A stretch of DNA of 38,735 nt from Sulfurimicrobium sp. (GCA_030690835.1 JAUYFW010000315.1:1-38735); one strand, 5' to 3'. Shown: positions 25,188 through 33,758, numbered from the stretch's first letter. Made by a program: numbers and translations. The notes: generated by a model not told the origin, from the letters alone.

Positions 25188-27209
25188 ATGACCAAACAAA
25201 TTGCATTATTACTCGGCGTCCACGCCCATCAACCTGTCGGCAACTTCGCGGAAGTGCTGCACGACGCTCACATGCGTTGTTACCGACCGTTCATCCATAC
25301 CCTTTACCGCTATCCCGCATTTCCTTTTGCGGTGCATTTTTCCGGTTGGCTGTTGGACTACATGTTGCAGCATTATCCGGAAGACATGGCGATGCTCAAG
25401 GAAATGGTGCGACGCGGTCAGGTGGAACTGGTGGGTGCAGGGGATACCGAACCGGTTCTGGCGATTATTCCGAATCGGGATCGCATCGGTCAGGTGCTGA
25501 CTTTATCCGACAAGCTGGAAAAGAAATTCGGTCAGCGTCCCCACGGGGCATGGCTTACCGAACGGGTGTGGGAAGCTACCGTGGTACCCGCGCTGGCGGA
25601 CGCGGGCATCCGTTACGTTACCGTGGACGATTACCATTTTCTCTGCACCGGCAAAAAGACAGAGGAACTCAACGGTTTTTACACGACAGAGGAAGATGGC
25701 CGGCGGCTCGATCTGTTCCCGATTTCCGAGGCGTTGCGCTATCGTTTTCCTTTTTCGCCCGCAGCCGAAGCCGTGCAATATCTGGAAAGCCTGGCAGGAG
25801 AAGGGGAAGAAGCCGCGGTCTATTTCGACGATATCGAGAAGTTCGGCATCTGGCCGGAAACATACGAATGGGTTTACGAGAAAGGCTGGCTGGAAGACTT
25901 CATTCGCGGCGTGCTGGCTTCGCCCCTGATCAAACCCATGAAATACTGCGATTACCACGCCCAGGCGCACACGCGCGGCATCGTGTACCTGCCCACCACG
26001 TCGTATATCGAAATGAACGAGTGGACACTGCCTGCCCAGGCGGCCAACGATTATGCCGATCTGCTCCATGCATCGAAGGAGCAAGGACACTTCGAGCGCG
26101 ACAAGGCATTTCTGCGCGGCGGCATCTGGAAAAATTTCCTTACCCGCTACCCCGAATCGAACTGGATGCACAAGCGCATGCTGCAACTATCGCAGCGTCA
26201 TGAAGCGCTCCCGGAAAAGAAAAAAACCAAGGCGATGCGCGAAATGCTTTATGAGGCGCAGGCAAACGACGCTTACTGGCATGGTTTGTTTGGCGGCCTG
26301 TATCTGCCGCATCTGCGGCGTGCCGTTTACCATGCCATTGTGGCGCTGGAGGGCATGCTGGACAAGGTTGCGGAGCGTCCGGCCAAGATCGTCGAAGACC
26401 TGGACTTTGACGGCAAGAGCGAAATCTTTCTCCACAACGATGAAATTCAGGCGGTAGTGCGTCAGGATGGCAGCGCCGCAATCTGCGAATTCGACACCTA
26501 TGGCCTGCGCCATAATTTCGGCGATACGCTGGCACGCCAGGCCGAGCACTATCACCGTAAAATTCACCTCAATCAGCGTTCGCGGCATGATGGCGAGGGG
26601 ATTGCCAACCCTCATGAGCGCGTAAGCTTCAAGCATGAAATTACGCCCGCGGATCTGGCGCTGGATGATGGTCAGCGCATGTTGTTCCTGGATAGCCTGG
26701 TAAGCGGCGATAGAGAAACCCCATTGCGCGGCTATGTGCTGCGCCCGGGTGACGACAAGGCTGCCCATGGCAGCTTCAGTTGCGAACAGGGAAAATTGTT
26801 GATCGACAAGCGTGTCGCCGTTTCCGGTTCGCGCTTGCGGGTAAGCTATCATTTCAATGGTGCGATGGATGGCAAGTTCCGCACCGAGATCAACCTCGCG
26901 ATGCCGAGTTGCGATGGCCCCGCCGGGCGCTTTGTTTATAACAACCAGATTCCCGGCGGCTTTGGCCAGATGCTGGGATTTGAGGCGGCGAAGAAGCTGG
27001 AATTGCAGGATGAAGTGCTGGGCGGGGCTTTGCTTCTGCATCTCAGCGCGCCAGCCCGGATACAGAGTCGGCCCCATTTCACCGTATCGCAATCCGAAGC
27101 GGGCTTCGAGAAAATCATGCAGGCGGTGACTTTGACTCTGACCTGGCCCTTGTCGCACCAGATGAGGGAACTGACGGTGGATATCGAGGTGCGCAAACTT
27201 GGTGCCTGA
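25188..27209 (+). CDS. GH57 4-alpha-glucanotransferase / alpha-amylase
   Basis: The 673-residue protein resembles the Thermococcus-type GH57 4-alpha-glucanotransferase with its C-terminal beta domains (DUF1925/DUF1926). Region 1 is LLLGVHAHQPVGNF. The nucleophile is Glu125 in GAWLTERVWE and the acid/base is Asp214 in VYFDDIEKFGIWP, positions very close to those of the characterised enzyme as I recall. The beta-sandwich tail starts after residue 400. It has no signal peptide, so it is cytoplasmic. Start ATG 25188 is preferred over TTG 25173. It is the last gene of the glgC-GH57-GH57 run and differs clearly from the first GH57 protein, so the pair is not a recent duplication. Confidence 0.9.
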   Translation: MTKQIALLLGVHAHQPVGNFAEVLHDAHMRCYRPFIHTLYRYPAFPFAVHFSGWLLDYMLQHYPEDMAMLKEMVRRGQVELVGAGDTEPVLAIIPNRDRIGQVLTLSDKLEKKFGQRPHGAWLTERVWEATVVPALADAGIRYVTVDDYHFLCTGKKTEELNGFYTTEEDGRRLDLFPISEALRYRFPFSPAAEAVQYLESLAGEGEEAAVYFDDIEKFGIWPETYEWVYEKGWLEDFIRGVLASPLIKPMKYCDYHAQAHTRGIVYLPTTSYIEMNEWTLPAQAANDYADLLHASKEQGHFERDKAFLRGGIWKNFLTRYPESNWMHKRMLQLSQRHEALPEKKKTKAMREMLYEAQANDAYWHGLFGGLYLPHLRRAVYHAIVALEGMLDKVAERPAKIVEDLDFDGKSEIFLHNDEIQAVVRQDGSAAICEFDTYGLRHNFGDTLARQAEHYHRKIHLNQRSRHDGEGIANPHERVSFKHEITPADLALDDGQRMLFLDSLVSGDRETPLRGYVLRPGDDKAAHGSFSCEQGKLLIDKRVAVSGSRLRVSYHFNGAMDGKFRTEINLAMPSCDGPAGRFVYNNQIPGGFGQMLGFEAAKKLELQDEVLGGALLLHLSAPARIQSRPHFTVSQSEAGFEKIMQAVTLTLTWPLSHQMRELTVDIEVRKLGA

Positions 27210-27256
27210 TGTTTCTCGGGCTACAATCACGCCTTTTCCGCAATGAAGCGCACGCC

Positions 27257-27745
27257 ATGAATGAACAGAAAGTAGGCAGGAACAAGGCTGTATACGTCAC
27301 TTACTCAATCATAGATCAGTCCGGTTTGGTGTATGAACAATATGATATGCCGGTGGGCTATGTTCATGGCGGCAACAGCCCGCTGTTCGAAAAAATCGAA
27401 GCAGCGCTGGAAGGCCACAAAATCGGAGACCGGGTCGAAGTGACGCTCAATCCGCAGGAGGGGTTTGGCGAACAAGACCCGGAACTGAGTTTTACCGACG
27501 ATATCGACAATGTTCCGCCGGAATATCGCCGTATCGGCGCGGAAGTCGAATTCCAGAACGAGCGCGGCGAGGCCATGCAGTTTCGGGTGAGCCGGATTGC
27601 CGACGGAAAGCTCACGGTGGATGCCAATCATCCCCTGGCTGGGCAGACCGTTACTTTCGTGGTGATCGTGGAAAACATTCGCGACGCCAGCATGGACGAG
27701 ATAGTCAGCGGCTTGCCGGCGGATCAGAGCCACCAGCTTCATTAG
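27257..27745 (+). CDS. slyD: SlyD-like FKBP-type peptidyl-prolyl isomerase
   Basis: The 162-residue protein is a SlyD-type FKBP combined chaperone and prolyl isomerase. The FKBP half is split as usual: YVTYSIIDQSGLVYEQ and YVHGGNSPLFEKIEAALEGHKIGDRVEVTLNPQEGFGEQD, then the inserted IF chaperone domain (about 80-130), then VDANHPLAGQTVTFVVIVENIRDA. The nickel-binding histidine-rich tail of E. coli SlyD is absent; the protein ends DQSHQLH. It acts in the cytoplasm on folding proteins and possibly metalloenzyme assembly. ATG 27257 gives the normal N-terminus, but its ribosome binding site is weak. Confidence 0.88.
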   Translation: MNEQKVGRNKAVYVTYSIIDQSGLVYEQYDMPVGYVHGGNSPLFEKIEAALEGHKIGDRVEVTLNPQEGFGEQDPELSFTDDIDNVPPEYRRIGAEVEFQNERGEAMQFRVSRIADGKLTVDANHPLAGQTVTFVVIVENIRDASMDEIVSGLPADQSHQLH

Positions 27746-27750
27746 GCGTT

Positions 27751-27767
27751 ATAGGGGTTTCCCCTAT
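27751..27767 (+). other. Hairpin after the slyD-like gene
   Basis: ATAGGGG and CCCCTAT form a perfect seven-base stem with a TTT loop five bases after the stop. There is no following T-run, so termination is uncertain. Confidence 0.5.
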
Positions 27768-27827
27768 AGCCGTATCCTCTAGAACTGGGCTATGCTTAAT
27801 TTAAATCGTCTAAAAAGGGTACAAAGC

Positions 27828-27965
27828 ATGGGTTTCATCGCATTCTATATCGTTGCCATAGCGATTCTGGTCGCGCATTTTACCGGCTGGCTGGCACGGC
27901 ATAACATGGAATGGCTGGTGCTGGTACTGGCTGCGGCGGTGTTTCCGGCAGTGATTTTCCTCTAG
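27828..27965 (+). CDS. Small membrane protein (45 aa)
   Basis: A 45-residue frame starts MGFIAFYIVAIAILVAHFTG and ends AAVFPAVIFL. It has two hydrophobic segments separated by the polar linker WLARHNMEW, so it could form a short helical hairpin in the inner membrane. AAGGG lies about ten bases before the ATG. It is flanked by the SlyD-like gene and a palindromic element whose left arm begins at its stop codon. I do not recognise the family. Small hydrophobic frames can be spurious, but the ribosome binding site and good membrane layout favour a gene. Confidence 0.55.
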   Translation: MGFIAFYIVAIAILVAHFTGWLARHNMEWLVLVLAAAVFPAVIFL

Positions 27966-28094
27966 TAGTCAGTCAACAAGGGTCGTAAGGGTATGTAGGT
28001 TGGGCTCTTGTACTCGGGTGACTTGGCCGGGTGTCAGCCCGCATGTCGGCATGAATGCCGACCTACAGTTTCACGTTTCAACATGACTGACTAC
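27965..28094. repeat. Palindromic repeat element with TGTAGG core
   Basis: The outer arms are GTAGTCAGTCA (27965-27975) and TGACTGACTAC (28084-28094). Inside is the TGTAGGTTGGG segment starting at 27994 and its partner ACCTACA near 28062-28068, plus the hairpin GTCGGCAT/ATGCCGAC just before it. The layout parallels the element at 17912-18116: a short unique outer palindrome enclosing a TGTAGG-type core. The element sits between convergent genes. Confidence 0.65.
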
Positions 28095-28104
28095 CTTGAC
28101 GCCA

Positions 28105-28857
28105 TTATCTCTTTTGCCGAGGCGCAGCAGCCTTAGCCCTGGAGGGGCGGCGGTAAAGCAGGAATACCGTGGGCCGCTTGTTGCAGTCCGGCTGATTTTT
28201 TTTCCACTCGCTGATGCGTTTCGTCATCACAAATTCGGATGGCAGCGTCAGATCCGAGGCGACACATAGCTCCGTCTCCGCTTCGCAGGTTTGCACCAGA
28301 TCCTGAAGTAACTGGTTATTCCGGTAGGGCGTCTCGATGAAAATCTGCGCCTGATCCAGGCGTTGTGACGCCTGCTCGATTTCAGCGATCCTTTTTACCC
28401 GTTCCGTTTTTTCTGCCGGCAGATAGCCGAGGAAGGCAAAGCTCTGGCCGTTGAGTCCCGATGCCATCAAGGCGAGGAGGATGGAGGAGGGGCCCACCAG
28501 GGGTATGACGCGAATATTGCGGCTGTGAGCGAGGCGAACCAGGTTGGCACCCGGATCGGCTACTGCCGGGCAGCCAGCTTCCGACAACAGGCCGACATCT
28601 TCTCCCGCCAGCAAAGGCTGCAGCAAGGCTTCGAGATCCTCGGGATGAGTGTGCTCGTCCAGCGTGAGCATGCGGATTTCCTGCAAGGGGATGGCCGTGC
28701 CGGTCTGTTTGAGGAACTGGCGCGCTGTTTTAGGGTGTTCGACGACAAATGTGAGCAGTGTGGCAGCCAGGCGCCTTGCCTGTTCGGGAATGACGGCGTT
28801 GAGATCGCCGCCCTCGCCAAGGGGGACGGGGATGAGATAGAGCGAGCCTGTTCCCAT
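28105..28857 (-). CDS. Tetrapyrrole methylase family SAM-dependent methyltransferase
   Basis: The 250-residue protein has the RsmI/tetrapyrrole-methylase fold: LYLIPVPLGEG at the N-terminus, the central DVGLLSEAGCPAVADPG and the SAM-site segment VIPLVGPSSILLALMASGL, then FLGYLPAEKTER and IFIETPYRNNQLL. It resembles RsmI (16S rRNA 2'-O-methyltransferase at C1402) but is a divergent paralogue, with PVPLGEGGDL in place of TPIGNLxD. I therefore do not assign rsmI. The C-terminal tail is basic (SRAKAAAPRQKR). It follows maf on the same strand after a 124-base palindrome-rich gap. Confidence 0.85.
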   Translation of the reverse strand: MGTGSLYLIPVPLGEGGDLNAVIPEQARRLAATLLTFVVEHPKTARQFLKQTGTAIPLQEIRMLTLDEHTHPEDLEALLQPLLAGEDVGLLSEAGCPAVADPGANLVRLAHSRNIRVIPLVGPSSILLALMASGLNGQSFAFLGYLPAEKTERVKRIAEIEQASQRLDQAQIFIETPYRNNQLLQDLVQTCEAETELCVASDLTLPSEFVMTKRISEWKKNQPDCNKRPTVFLLYRRPSRAKAAAPRQKR

Positions 28858-28870
28858 GGGTTAACGTGAC

Positions 28871-28983
28871 ACTCGCGAAGCGAGTCCTAAGTTCCCCTCT
28901 CCCGCTTGCGGGGGAGGGCCGGGGTGGGGGAAAACGGTCATGGTGAGTCTCATTATCTGGGGTTACTCCTTGTCATGACCGTT
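28871..28983. repeat. Cluster of palindromes between maf and the methyltransferase gene
   Basis: Three separate inverted repeats are visible. ACTCGC/GCGAGT lies at 28871-28885. A REP-like C-rich/G-rich palindrome, from TTCCCC at 28892 to GGGGAA at 28932 with the central CTCCCGC/GCGGGGG stem, comes next. A 10-bp stem pairs AACGGTCATG (28933-28942) with CATGACCGTT (28974-28983) and reaches into the maf stop codon. Confidence 0.65.
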
Positions 28984-29557
28984 AGATGACCGCAAAGCTT
29001 TCGTTATGCAGCATGTCGATCAGGGCGATCAGCGGCAGGCCAATCAGGGCATTCGGATCGTCGCCTTCCATCCTGGCAATGAGCGCGATGCCGAGTCCCT
29101 CTGATTTGGCACTGCCGGCGCAGTTGTAGGGCTGTTCCTTGACAAGGTAATGCTCGATCTGAGCATCTGTGAGGTCACGGAAGGTCACTGTGAATGGAAC
29201 CAGACGGTTTTGCACGCTGCCGCTTCGACTGTTGTAAAGGCACAGTGCGGTATTGAACACGACGCGCTTGCCGCGCATCATGCGCAGTTGTCTGGTGGCA
29301 TTTTCGTGAGTATGGGGCTTGCCGAGTTGCTGTCCATCCAGCGTTGCCACTTGATCGGAGCCGATAATCAGAGCATCCGGGAAACGCGCCGCACCCACGC
29401 GTGCCTTGGCTTCGGCCAGACGTGTTGCGGTTTGTTCGGGAGACTCAGCAGGCAGCGGCGTTTCATCGACTTCCGGCGCGAACACGGTGAACGGAATTTT
29501 TAGCCGCTCAAGCAGTTCGCGCCGGTATGGCGAGGTGGAGGCGAGAACAAGTTCCAT
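28982..29557 (-). CDS. maf: Maf family nucleotide pyrophosphatase (YceF type)
   Basis: Maf proteins are cytoplasmic house-cleaning pyrophosphatases. The YceF subgroup prefers 7-methyl-GTP. The 191-residue protein has the N-terminal [16 protein letters not shown], the substrate loop [35 protein letters not shown] and [16 protein letters not shown] with [11 protein letters not shown]. The NCAGS and [14 protein letters not shown] segments match the YceF group better than the dTTP/UTP-cleaving group. Its ATG overlaps the stop of pycB by one base (TAATG), so it is translationally coupled to a carboxylase gene. In many proteobacteria maf instead adjoins yceD-rpmF, which here lies about 3.5 kb away. 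Confidence 0.93.
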   Translation of the reverse strand: MELVLASTSPYRRELLERLKIPFTVFAPEVDETPLPAESPEQTATRLAEAKARVGAARFPDALIIGSDQVATLDGQQLGKPHTHENATRQLRMMRGKRVVFNTALCLYNSRSGSVQNRLVPFTVTFRDLTDAQIEHYLVKEQPYNCAGSAKSEGLGIALIARMEGDDPNALIGLPLIALIDMLHNESFAVI

Positions 29558-31419
29558 TATTCGGGCTGAATCTCGATCAGGGCCTCATCCGGCGTTACGG
29601 TGTCGCCCTTGGCCACAAACACGCCGATAACCGTACCACTGATGGAAGCCTGGACTTCGTTTTCCATCTTCATCGCTTCAATGACCAGTACGGCATCGCC
29701 AGCCTTGACCTTCTGTCCTGTTTTTACCAGTACGTCGACGATGGTGCCGGGCATGGCGGTGGTGACGTGGCCTTGATGGGAGGGGCGTGGTCGTTTTCCG
29801 CCAACGGATTTTTTATCGCTGCTGCTCTTGGCCTTGCCGCCGCCGGTGGCGACGCCACCGGGGCCACCGTAGACTTCGATTTCGGCCAGCGTCTCCACCA
29901 GCACTTCTTCCGCTACGCCATCCACGGAAACGTAGAACGGACGTGCATCCTCGCCAGGGCGCCCGGATCCGGTGACGTGAATGTGGTAGGTTTCACCATG
30001 CAGCGTGACATTGAACTCGTTGGCTGCGTAGAACGGACCGCAGGCCATGTTGGTGCCCATCGGCAACAACTGTTCCGGCTTGAGCGCGTTGGCGGCGCGT
30101 TCCTGCAGAAAGTTGCGGCCCAGTTCCGGAAACATGGCATAGGTCAGGACGTCTTCCTCGGTTTTGGCCAGGCTTTCGATTTCTCCGCGCAGCTTGTCCA
30201 TCTCGTCTTCCAGCATGTCAGCCGGGCGGCAGGTGATGATTTCCTGATTGCCGATAGCAAGGCTGCGTACTTCTGAATTAACCGAGCCGGGCGCTTTGCC
30301 GTAGCGGCCCATGAAGTAGTTTTTTACTTCGGTGGTGACCGACTGGTAGCGCTCGCCGGTGAGTACGTTGAGTACGGCCTGGGTGCCGACGATTTGCGAT
30401 GTCGGCGTGACCAGGGGAGGAAAGCCAAGGTCTTCGCGCACGCGGGGGATTTCCAGCAGCACTTCATCCATGCGGTTGAGCGCGCCCTGTTCCTTCAACT
30501 GGTTGGAAAGGTTGGAAATCATTCCGCCCGGCACCTGGTTAACCAGCACGCGGGTATCCACACCGGTGAATGCGCTTTCATACTGCCAGTATTTCTTGCG
30601 CACTTCGCGGAAATAGGCGGTGATTTCCTGCAGCGCAGCCAGATCGAGGCCGGTATCGTATTCGGTGCCAGCCAGGGCGGCGACGATGCTCTCGGTGGAG
30701 GAGTGGCTGGCGCCTTCGCCGAAGGAAGAGTTGCAGGTGTCGAGGATGGTCGCGCCATTTTCCACGCCCCTGAGGAAGCACATCGCGGACAGGCCGGAGG
30801 TGGCATGGCTGTGCAGGTGAATCGGTATGCTGATGGCGGCTTTCAGTTCCTTGACCAGTTCAGCGGTGCTGCTGGGGGTCAACAAGCCGGCCATATCCTT
30901 GATGGCCACGGTGTCGCAGCCCATGGCTTCGAATTCCCTGGCCATGGCGACGAAATAGGGGATGTCATGCACCGGGCTGGTGGTGTAGCAGATGGCGCCC
31001 TCGGCGCTCTTGCCGGCCTTCTTCACGGCTTCGATGGATACCTTCATGTTGCGCAGGTCGTTCAGGGCATCGAACACGCGGAACACGTCGACACCGTTGT
31101 CGGCTGATTTCTGCACGAAAGCGCGCACCACGTCGTCGGAGTAGTGGCGATAGCCGAGCAGGTTCTGGCCGCGCAACAGCATCTGCAGGCGCGTGTTGGG
31201 CAGCGCCTTGCGCAGTTTTTTGAGGCGAACCCACGGATCTTCGCGCAGGAAACGCACGCAGGCATCAAAAGTGGCGCCGCCCCAGGCTTCCAGCGACCAG
31301 AAGCCGATGTTGTCGAGTTTTGCGCAAATGGGCAGCATGTCCTCGGTGCGCATACGGGTTGCGATCAAGGACTGGTGACCGTCACGTAAAACCAGTTCGC
31401 TGATGAAAACTTTAGCCAT
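29557..31419 (-). CDS. pycB: Pyruvate carboxylase subunit B / oxaloacetate decarboxylase alpha-like
   Basis: The 620-residue protein has the carboxyltransferase domain ([70 protein letters not shown]). A PYC_OADA-type helical domain and an Ala/Gly-rich linker follow. The C-terminal biotinyl domain carries the biotinylated Lys584 in EAMKMEN. With PycA encoded 23 bases upstream and no membrane OadB or OadG subunits nearby, I infer a two-subunit ATP-dependent pyruvate carboxylase that makes oxaloacetate for the TCA cycle and gluconeogenesis. By sequence alone it could equally be named OadA. Confidence 0.92.
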   Translation of the reverse strand: MAKVFISELVLRDGHQSLIATRMRTEDMLPICAKLDNIGFWSLEAWGGATFDACVRFLREDPWVRLKKLRKALPNTRLQMLLRGQNLLGYRHYSDDVVRAFVQKSADNGVDVFRVFDALNDLRNMKVSIEAVKKAGKSAEGAICYTTSPVHDIPYFVAMAREFEAMGCDTVAIKDMAGLLTPSSTAELVKELKAAISIPIHLHSHATSGLSAMCFLRGVENGATILDTCNSSFGEGASHSSTESIVAALAGTEYDTGLDLAALQEITAYFREVRKKYWQYESAFTGVDTRVLVNQVPGGMISNLSNQLKEQGALNRMDEVLLEIPRVREDLGFPPLVTPTSQIVGTQAVLNVLTGERYQSVTTEVKNYFMGRYGKAPGSVNSEVRSLAIGNQEIITCRPADMLEDEMDKLRGEIESLAKTEEDVLTYAMFPELGRNFLQERAANALKPEQLLPMGTNMACGPFYAANEFNVTLHGETYHIHVTGSGRPGEDARPFYVSVDGVAEEVLVETLAEIEVYGGPGGVATGGGKAKSSSDKKSVGGKRPRPSHQGHVTTAMPGTIVDVLVKTGQKVKAGDAVLVIEAMKMENEVQASISGTVIGVFVAKGDTVTPDEALIEIQPE

Positions 31420-31442
31420 GCTCTTGATTCCTAAAATTGATT

Positions 31443-32861
31443 TTACAGGCCTAGGTGAGCCGCGATTGCCGCCGAAATGGCGGCCGCCAATATTTCCTTG
31501 GGGGGGCGCACAACGTAATTGGTCAGTTCGGGATGTGCTTCAACGAAACTGGTGTCAAATTGCCCACGACGGAAATCCGGATGCTGCAAGATTTCCTGGT
31601 AATAAGGGATCGTCGTTTTGACGCCATAAACCACCATGTCGTCCAGTGCGCGGCGACCGCGTTCCACCACGCCTTCCCATGTCAGGTTCCATACCGTGAG
31701 CTTGGCGCACATGGAATCGTAGTAGGGCGGGATGACATAGCCGGTATACATGGCGGCATCGGTGCGCACCCCTGGGCCACCGGGGGCGTAGTAGCGGGTA
31801 ATCCTGCCGAAGCTGGGCAGGAAGCCGTTTTTGGGGTCTTCCGCGTTGATGCGGAACTCCATGGCAAAGCCGCGATAGTGAATGTCTTCCTGCTTGTATT
31901 GCAGCGGCAGGCCACTGGCCACGCGGATCTGTTCCTGCACGATGTCGATGCCGGTAATGGTTTCCGTCACCGTGTGCTCAACCTGCAGGCGGGTATTCAT
32001 TTCCATGAAATAGAACTGGTTGTCGGAGTCGAGCAAAAATTCCACCGTGCCGGCGTTTGCATAGCCGACCGCCTTTGCAGCCTCTACCGCCAGGTCGCCG
32101 ATGTAGCGGCGCTGCGCTTCGGTGAGCTGAGGAGAAGGAGCTATTTCAATCAGTTTCTGGTTGCGGCGCTGAATCGAGCAGTCGCGTTCGAACAGGTGGA
32201 CGGCATTGCCGAAGCTGTCGCCGATGATCTGCACTTCTATATGCTTGGGATTGACGACGCATTTTTCCAGGAATACTTCCGGCTTGCCGAAGGCCTTGCT
32301 GGCTTCGGAAACCACCCGGTCGTAGTTGGGGATCAGTTCCGCCTCGCTGTTGCAGCGCCGGATACCGCGTCCGCCGCCACCATTGGTGGCTTTCAACATG
32401 ACCGGATAGCCGATCTTGTTGGCCAGTTCGCGCGCTTCCTCGACGCTTTCCAGGTTGTGTTCGCTGCCCGATATCACCGGGATGCCGGCGGCGATCATGG
32501 CCTTGCGCGCCTGAATCTTGTCGCCCATTTGCTGGATGACTTTGGCGGAGGGGCCAATGAAGGTAATGCCGCGTTTTGCGCAGATTTCCGCCAGCACCGG
32601 ATTTTCCGAGAGGAAGCCATAGCCGGGATGCAGCGCGTCGCAGCCGGCGGCGACCGCCAGGTTTACGATGTTGTGTGCGTTGAGATAGCCAATAACCGGG
32701 TCGGAGCCGATGTTATAGGCTTCGTCGGCCTTTTTGACGTGCAGCGCGTGGCGGTCCGCATCGCTATAGATGGCCACCGACTTGATGCGCATTTCCGAGC
32801 AGGCGCGCACAATACGGACGGCAATCTCGCCGCGGTTGGCAATAAGAATTTTTTTGATCAC
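31443..32861 (-). CDS. pycA: Pyruvate carboxylase subunit A (biotin carboxylase)
   Basis: The 472-residue protein is a biotin carboxylase, using ATP and bicarbonate to carboxylate the biotin carried by PycB. It has the N-terminal IKKILIANRGEIAVRIVRAC, LHPGYGFLSENP, the ATP-grasp glycine loop GGGGRGI (161-167), FLEKCVVNPKHIEVQIIGD, FERDCSIQRRNQKLIEIAPSP and the catalytic MEMNTRLQVEHTVTE. It resembles AccC closely, but its position next to pycB rather than accB argues for the pyruvate carboxylase role. It is divergent from yceD across a 155-base gap. Confidence 0.92.
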   Translation of the reverse strand: MIKKILIANRGEIAVRIVRACSEMRIKSVAIYSDADRHALHVKKADEAYNIGSDPVIGYLNAHNIVNLAVAAGCDALHPGYGFLSENPVLAEICAKRGITFIGPSAKVIQQMGDKIQARKAMIAAGIPVISGSEHNLESVEEARELANKIGYPVMLKATNGGGGRGIRRCNSEAELIPNYDRVVSEASKAFGKPEVFLEKCVVNPKHIEVQIIGDSFGNAVHLFERDCSIQRRNQKLIEIAPSPQLTEAQRRYIGDLAVEAAKAVGYANAGTVEFLLDSDNQFYFMEMNTRLQVEHTVTETITGIDIVQEQIRVASGLPLQYKQEDIHYRGFAMEFRINAEDPKNGFLPSFGRITRYYAPGGPGVRTDAAMYTGYVIPPYYDSMCAKLTVWNLTWEGVVERGRRALDDMVVYGVKTTIPYYQEILQHPDFRRGQFDTSFVEAHPELTNYVVRPPKEILAAAISAAIAAHLGL

Positions 32862-32978
32862 GTGAAAACCCGAATCTCAATTATTTTTGGCGGGCGCTAA
32901 ATCTGATGTTTAGTCCCTCCAGCGTAAACCCCGATCCGGCAGCCGTGGCCGTTCGTGGATGAAACTCTTAAAGGCTTT

Positions 32979-33007
32979 TTGACATAAAAGCCGAAAAATT
33001 ATATCAT
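32979..33007 (+). promoter_or_regulatory. Strong sigma-70 promoter at the yceD start
   Basis: TTGACA (32979-32984) and TATCAT (33002-33007) are 17 bases apart. The transcription start should fall near 33013-33015, only a few bases before the yceD ATG at 33017. No Shine-Dalgarno sequence lies between, so the transcript may be leaderless or nearly so. Confidence 0.7.
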
Positions 33008-33016
33008 GCGCGGCTT

Positions 33017-33520
33017 ATGTCTGAACAGGCTGTGGTCGATAACCTTGAATTTGCGCGGCACGGAGCGGTGTTGCAGGGCGAGCTCGCCATCGCGCAGCTT
33101 GACCGGTTGCAGGCGCTTCTGTTCTCCAGTCAAGGTTCATTGAATTATACCCTGTCAGGTAAAACCGGAGCAAAAGGCGAGAGCCTGCTGGAGTGCTGCA
33201 TTGACGGCAGGCTTGTTTTGCAATGTCAGCGGTGTCTTGAGGCGATGGAGTATTCGCTTCATGTCGTATCCACCCTGAAGGTGGTAAAAGGCCTGACGCA
33301 ATTCGACGATGTTGGTGATGAAGATGAGGCCGTGGATTCGATTCCTGCCAGTGCGGCAATGAACGTGACGGCTTTGCTCGAAGAAGAAATTTTGTTGAAT
33401 TTGCCGATTTCGCCCCTGCACGCGCTTGGCGCTTGCCGGGAGCAGAAGGGGGCAAAATCGGTGAAAGATGAAAGAACGAATCCTTTCGGGGCCTTGGCGG
33501 CACTGAAAGGAAAATTGTAA
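33017..33520 (+). CDS. yceD: YceD family (DUF177) protein
   Basis: YceD proteins are encoded beside rpmF across bacteria. They are linked to 23S rRNA accumulation and ribosome assembly, but their exact action is not settled. The 167-residue protein has the typical LEFARHGAVLQGEL start, a CxxC pair Cys70/Cys73 in LVLQCQRCLEAM, an acidic central region (DDVGDEDEAVDS), LLEEEILLNLPISPLH and the C-terminal NPFGALAALKGKL. The start codon lies almost at the predicted transcription start. It is 15 bases upstream of rpmF and leads the lipid-synthesis operon. Confidence 0.93.
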   Translation: MSEQAVVDNLEFARHGAVLQGELAIAQLDRLQALLFSSQGSLNYTLSGKTGAKGESLLECCIDGRLVLQCQRCLEAMEYSLHVVSTLKVVKGLTQFDDVGDEDEAVDSIPASAAMNVTALLEEEILLNLPISPLHALGACREQKGAKSVKDERTNPFGALAALKGKL

Positions 33521-33535
33521 TTTAAGGAGTTTGAA

Positions 33536-33715
33536 ATGGCCGTCCAACAGAACAAAAAATCCCCTTCCAAGCGTGGTATGCACCGCGCACACGATTTTCT
33601 GACCAACCCGGCTCTGGCAGTCGAGCCGACCACCGGCGAAGCGCATCTGCGTCACCACGTAAGCCCGAGCGGCTTTTACCGTGGCCGCAAAGTTGCTCGC
33701 GCCAAAGGCGAGTAA
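33536..33715 (+). CDS. rpmF: 50S ribosomal protein L32
   Basis: The 59-residue protein begins [20 protein letters not shown] and continues with a Leu/His-rich middle ([18 protein letters not shown]) and a basic tail, all typical of bacterial L32. The zinc-binding cysteines found in some L32 proteins are absent, as is usual in proteobacteria. It has a good ribosome binding site (AAGGAG). The yceD-rpmF-plsX order couples ribosome synthesis to lipid synthesis genes. Confidence 0.97.
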   Translation: MAVQQNKKSPSKRGMHRAHDFLTNPALAVEPTTGEAHLRHHVSPSGFYRGRKVARAKGE

Positions 33716-33728
33716 CACAAGCGCACCC

Positions 33729-33754
33729 ATTGCGGTCGGGTTCCCGACTGCAAT
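33729..33754 (+). promoter_or_regulatory. Strong hairpin between rpmF and plsX
   Basis: ATTGCGGTCGGG (33729-33740) pairs with CCCGACTGCAAT (33743-33754), including one G-U pair. The stem ends four bases before the plsX ATG, where a ribosome binding site would be expected. No T-run follows. Confidence 0.7.
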
Positions 33755-33758
33755 CTAA

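Noticed and set aside
28105-28857. Assignment as RsmI
   Set aside because: The fold family is right, but the N-terminal signature departs from RsmI, so a paralogue is more likely.
29557-32861. Sodium-pumping oxaloacetate decarboxylase
   Set aside because: The biotin carboxylase subunit is adjacent and no membrane OadB or OadG subunit is encoded nearby. Two-subunit pyruvate carboxylase fits better.
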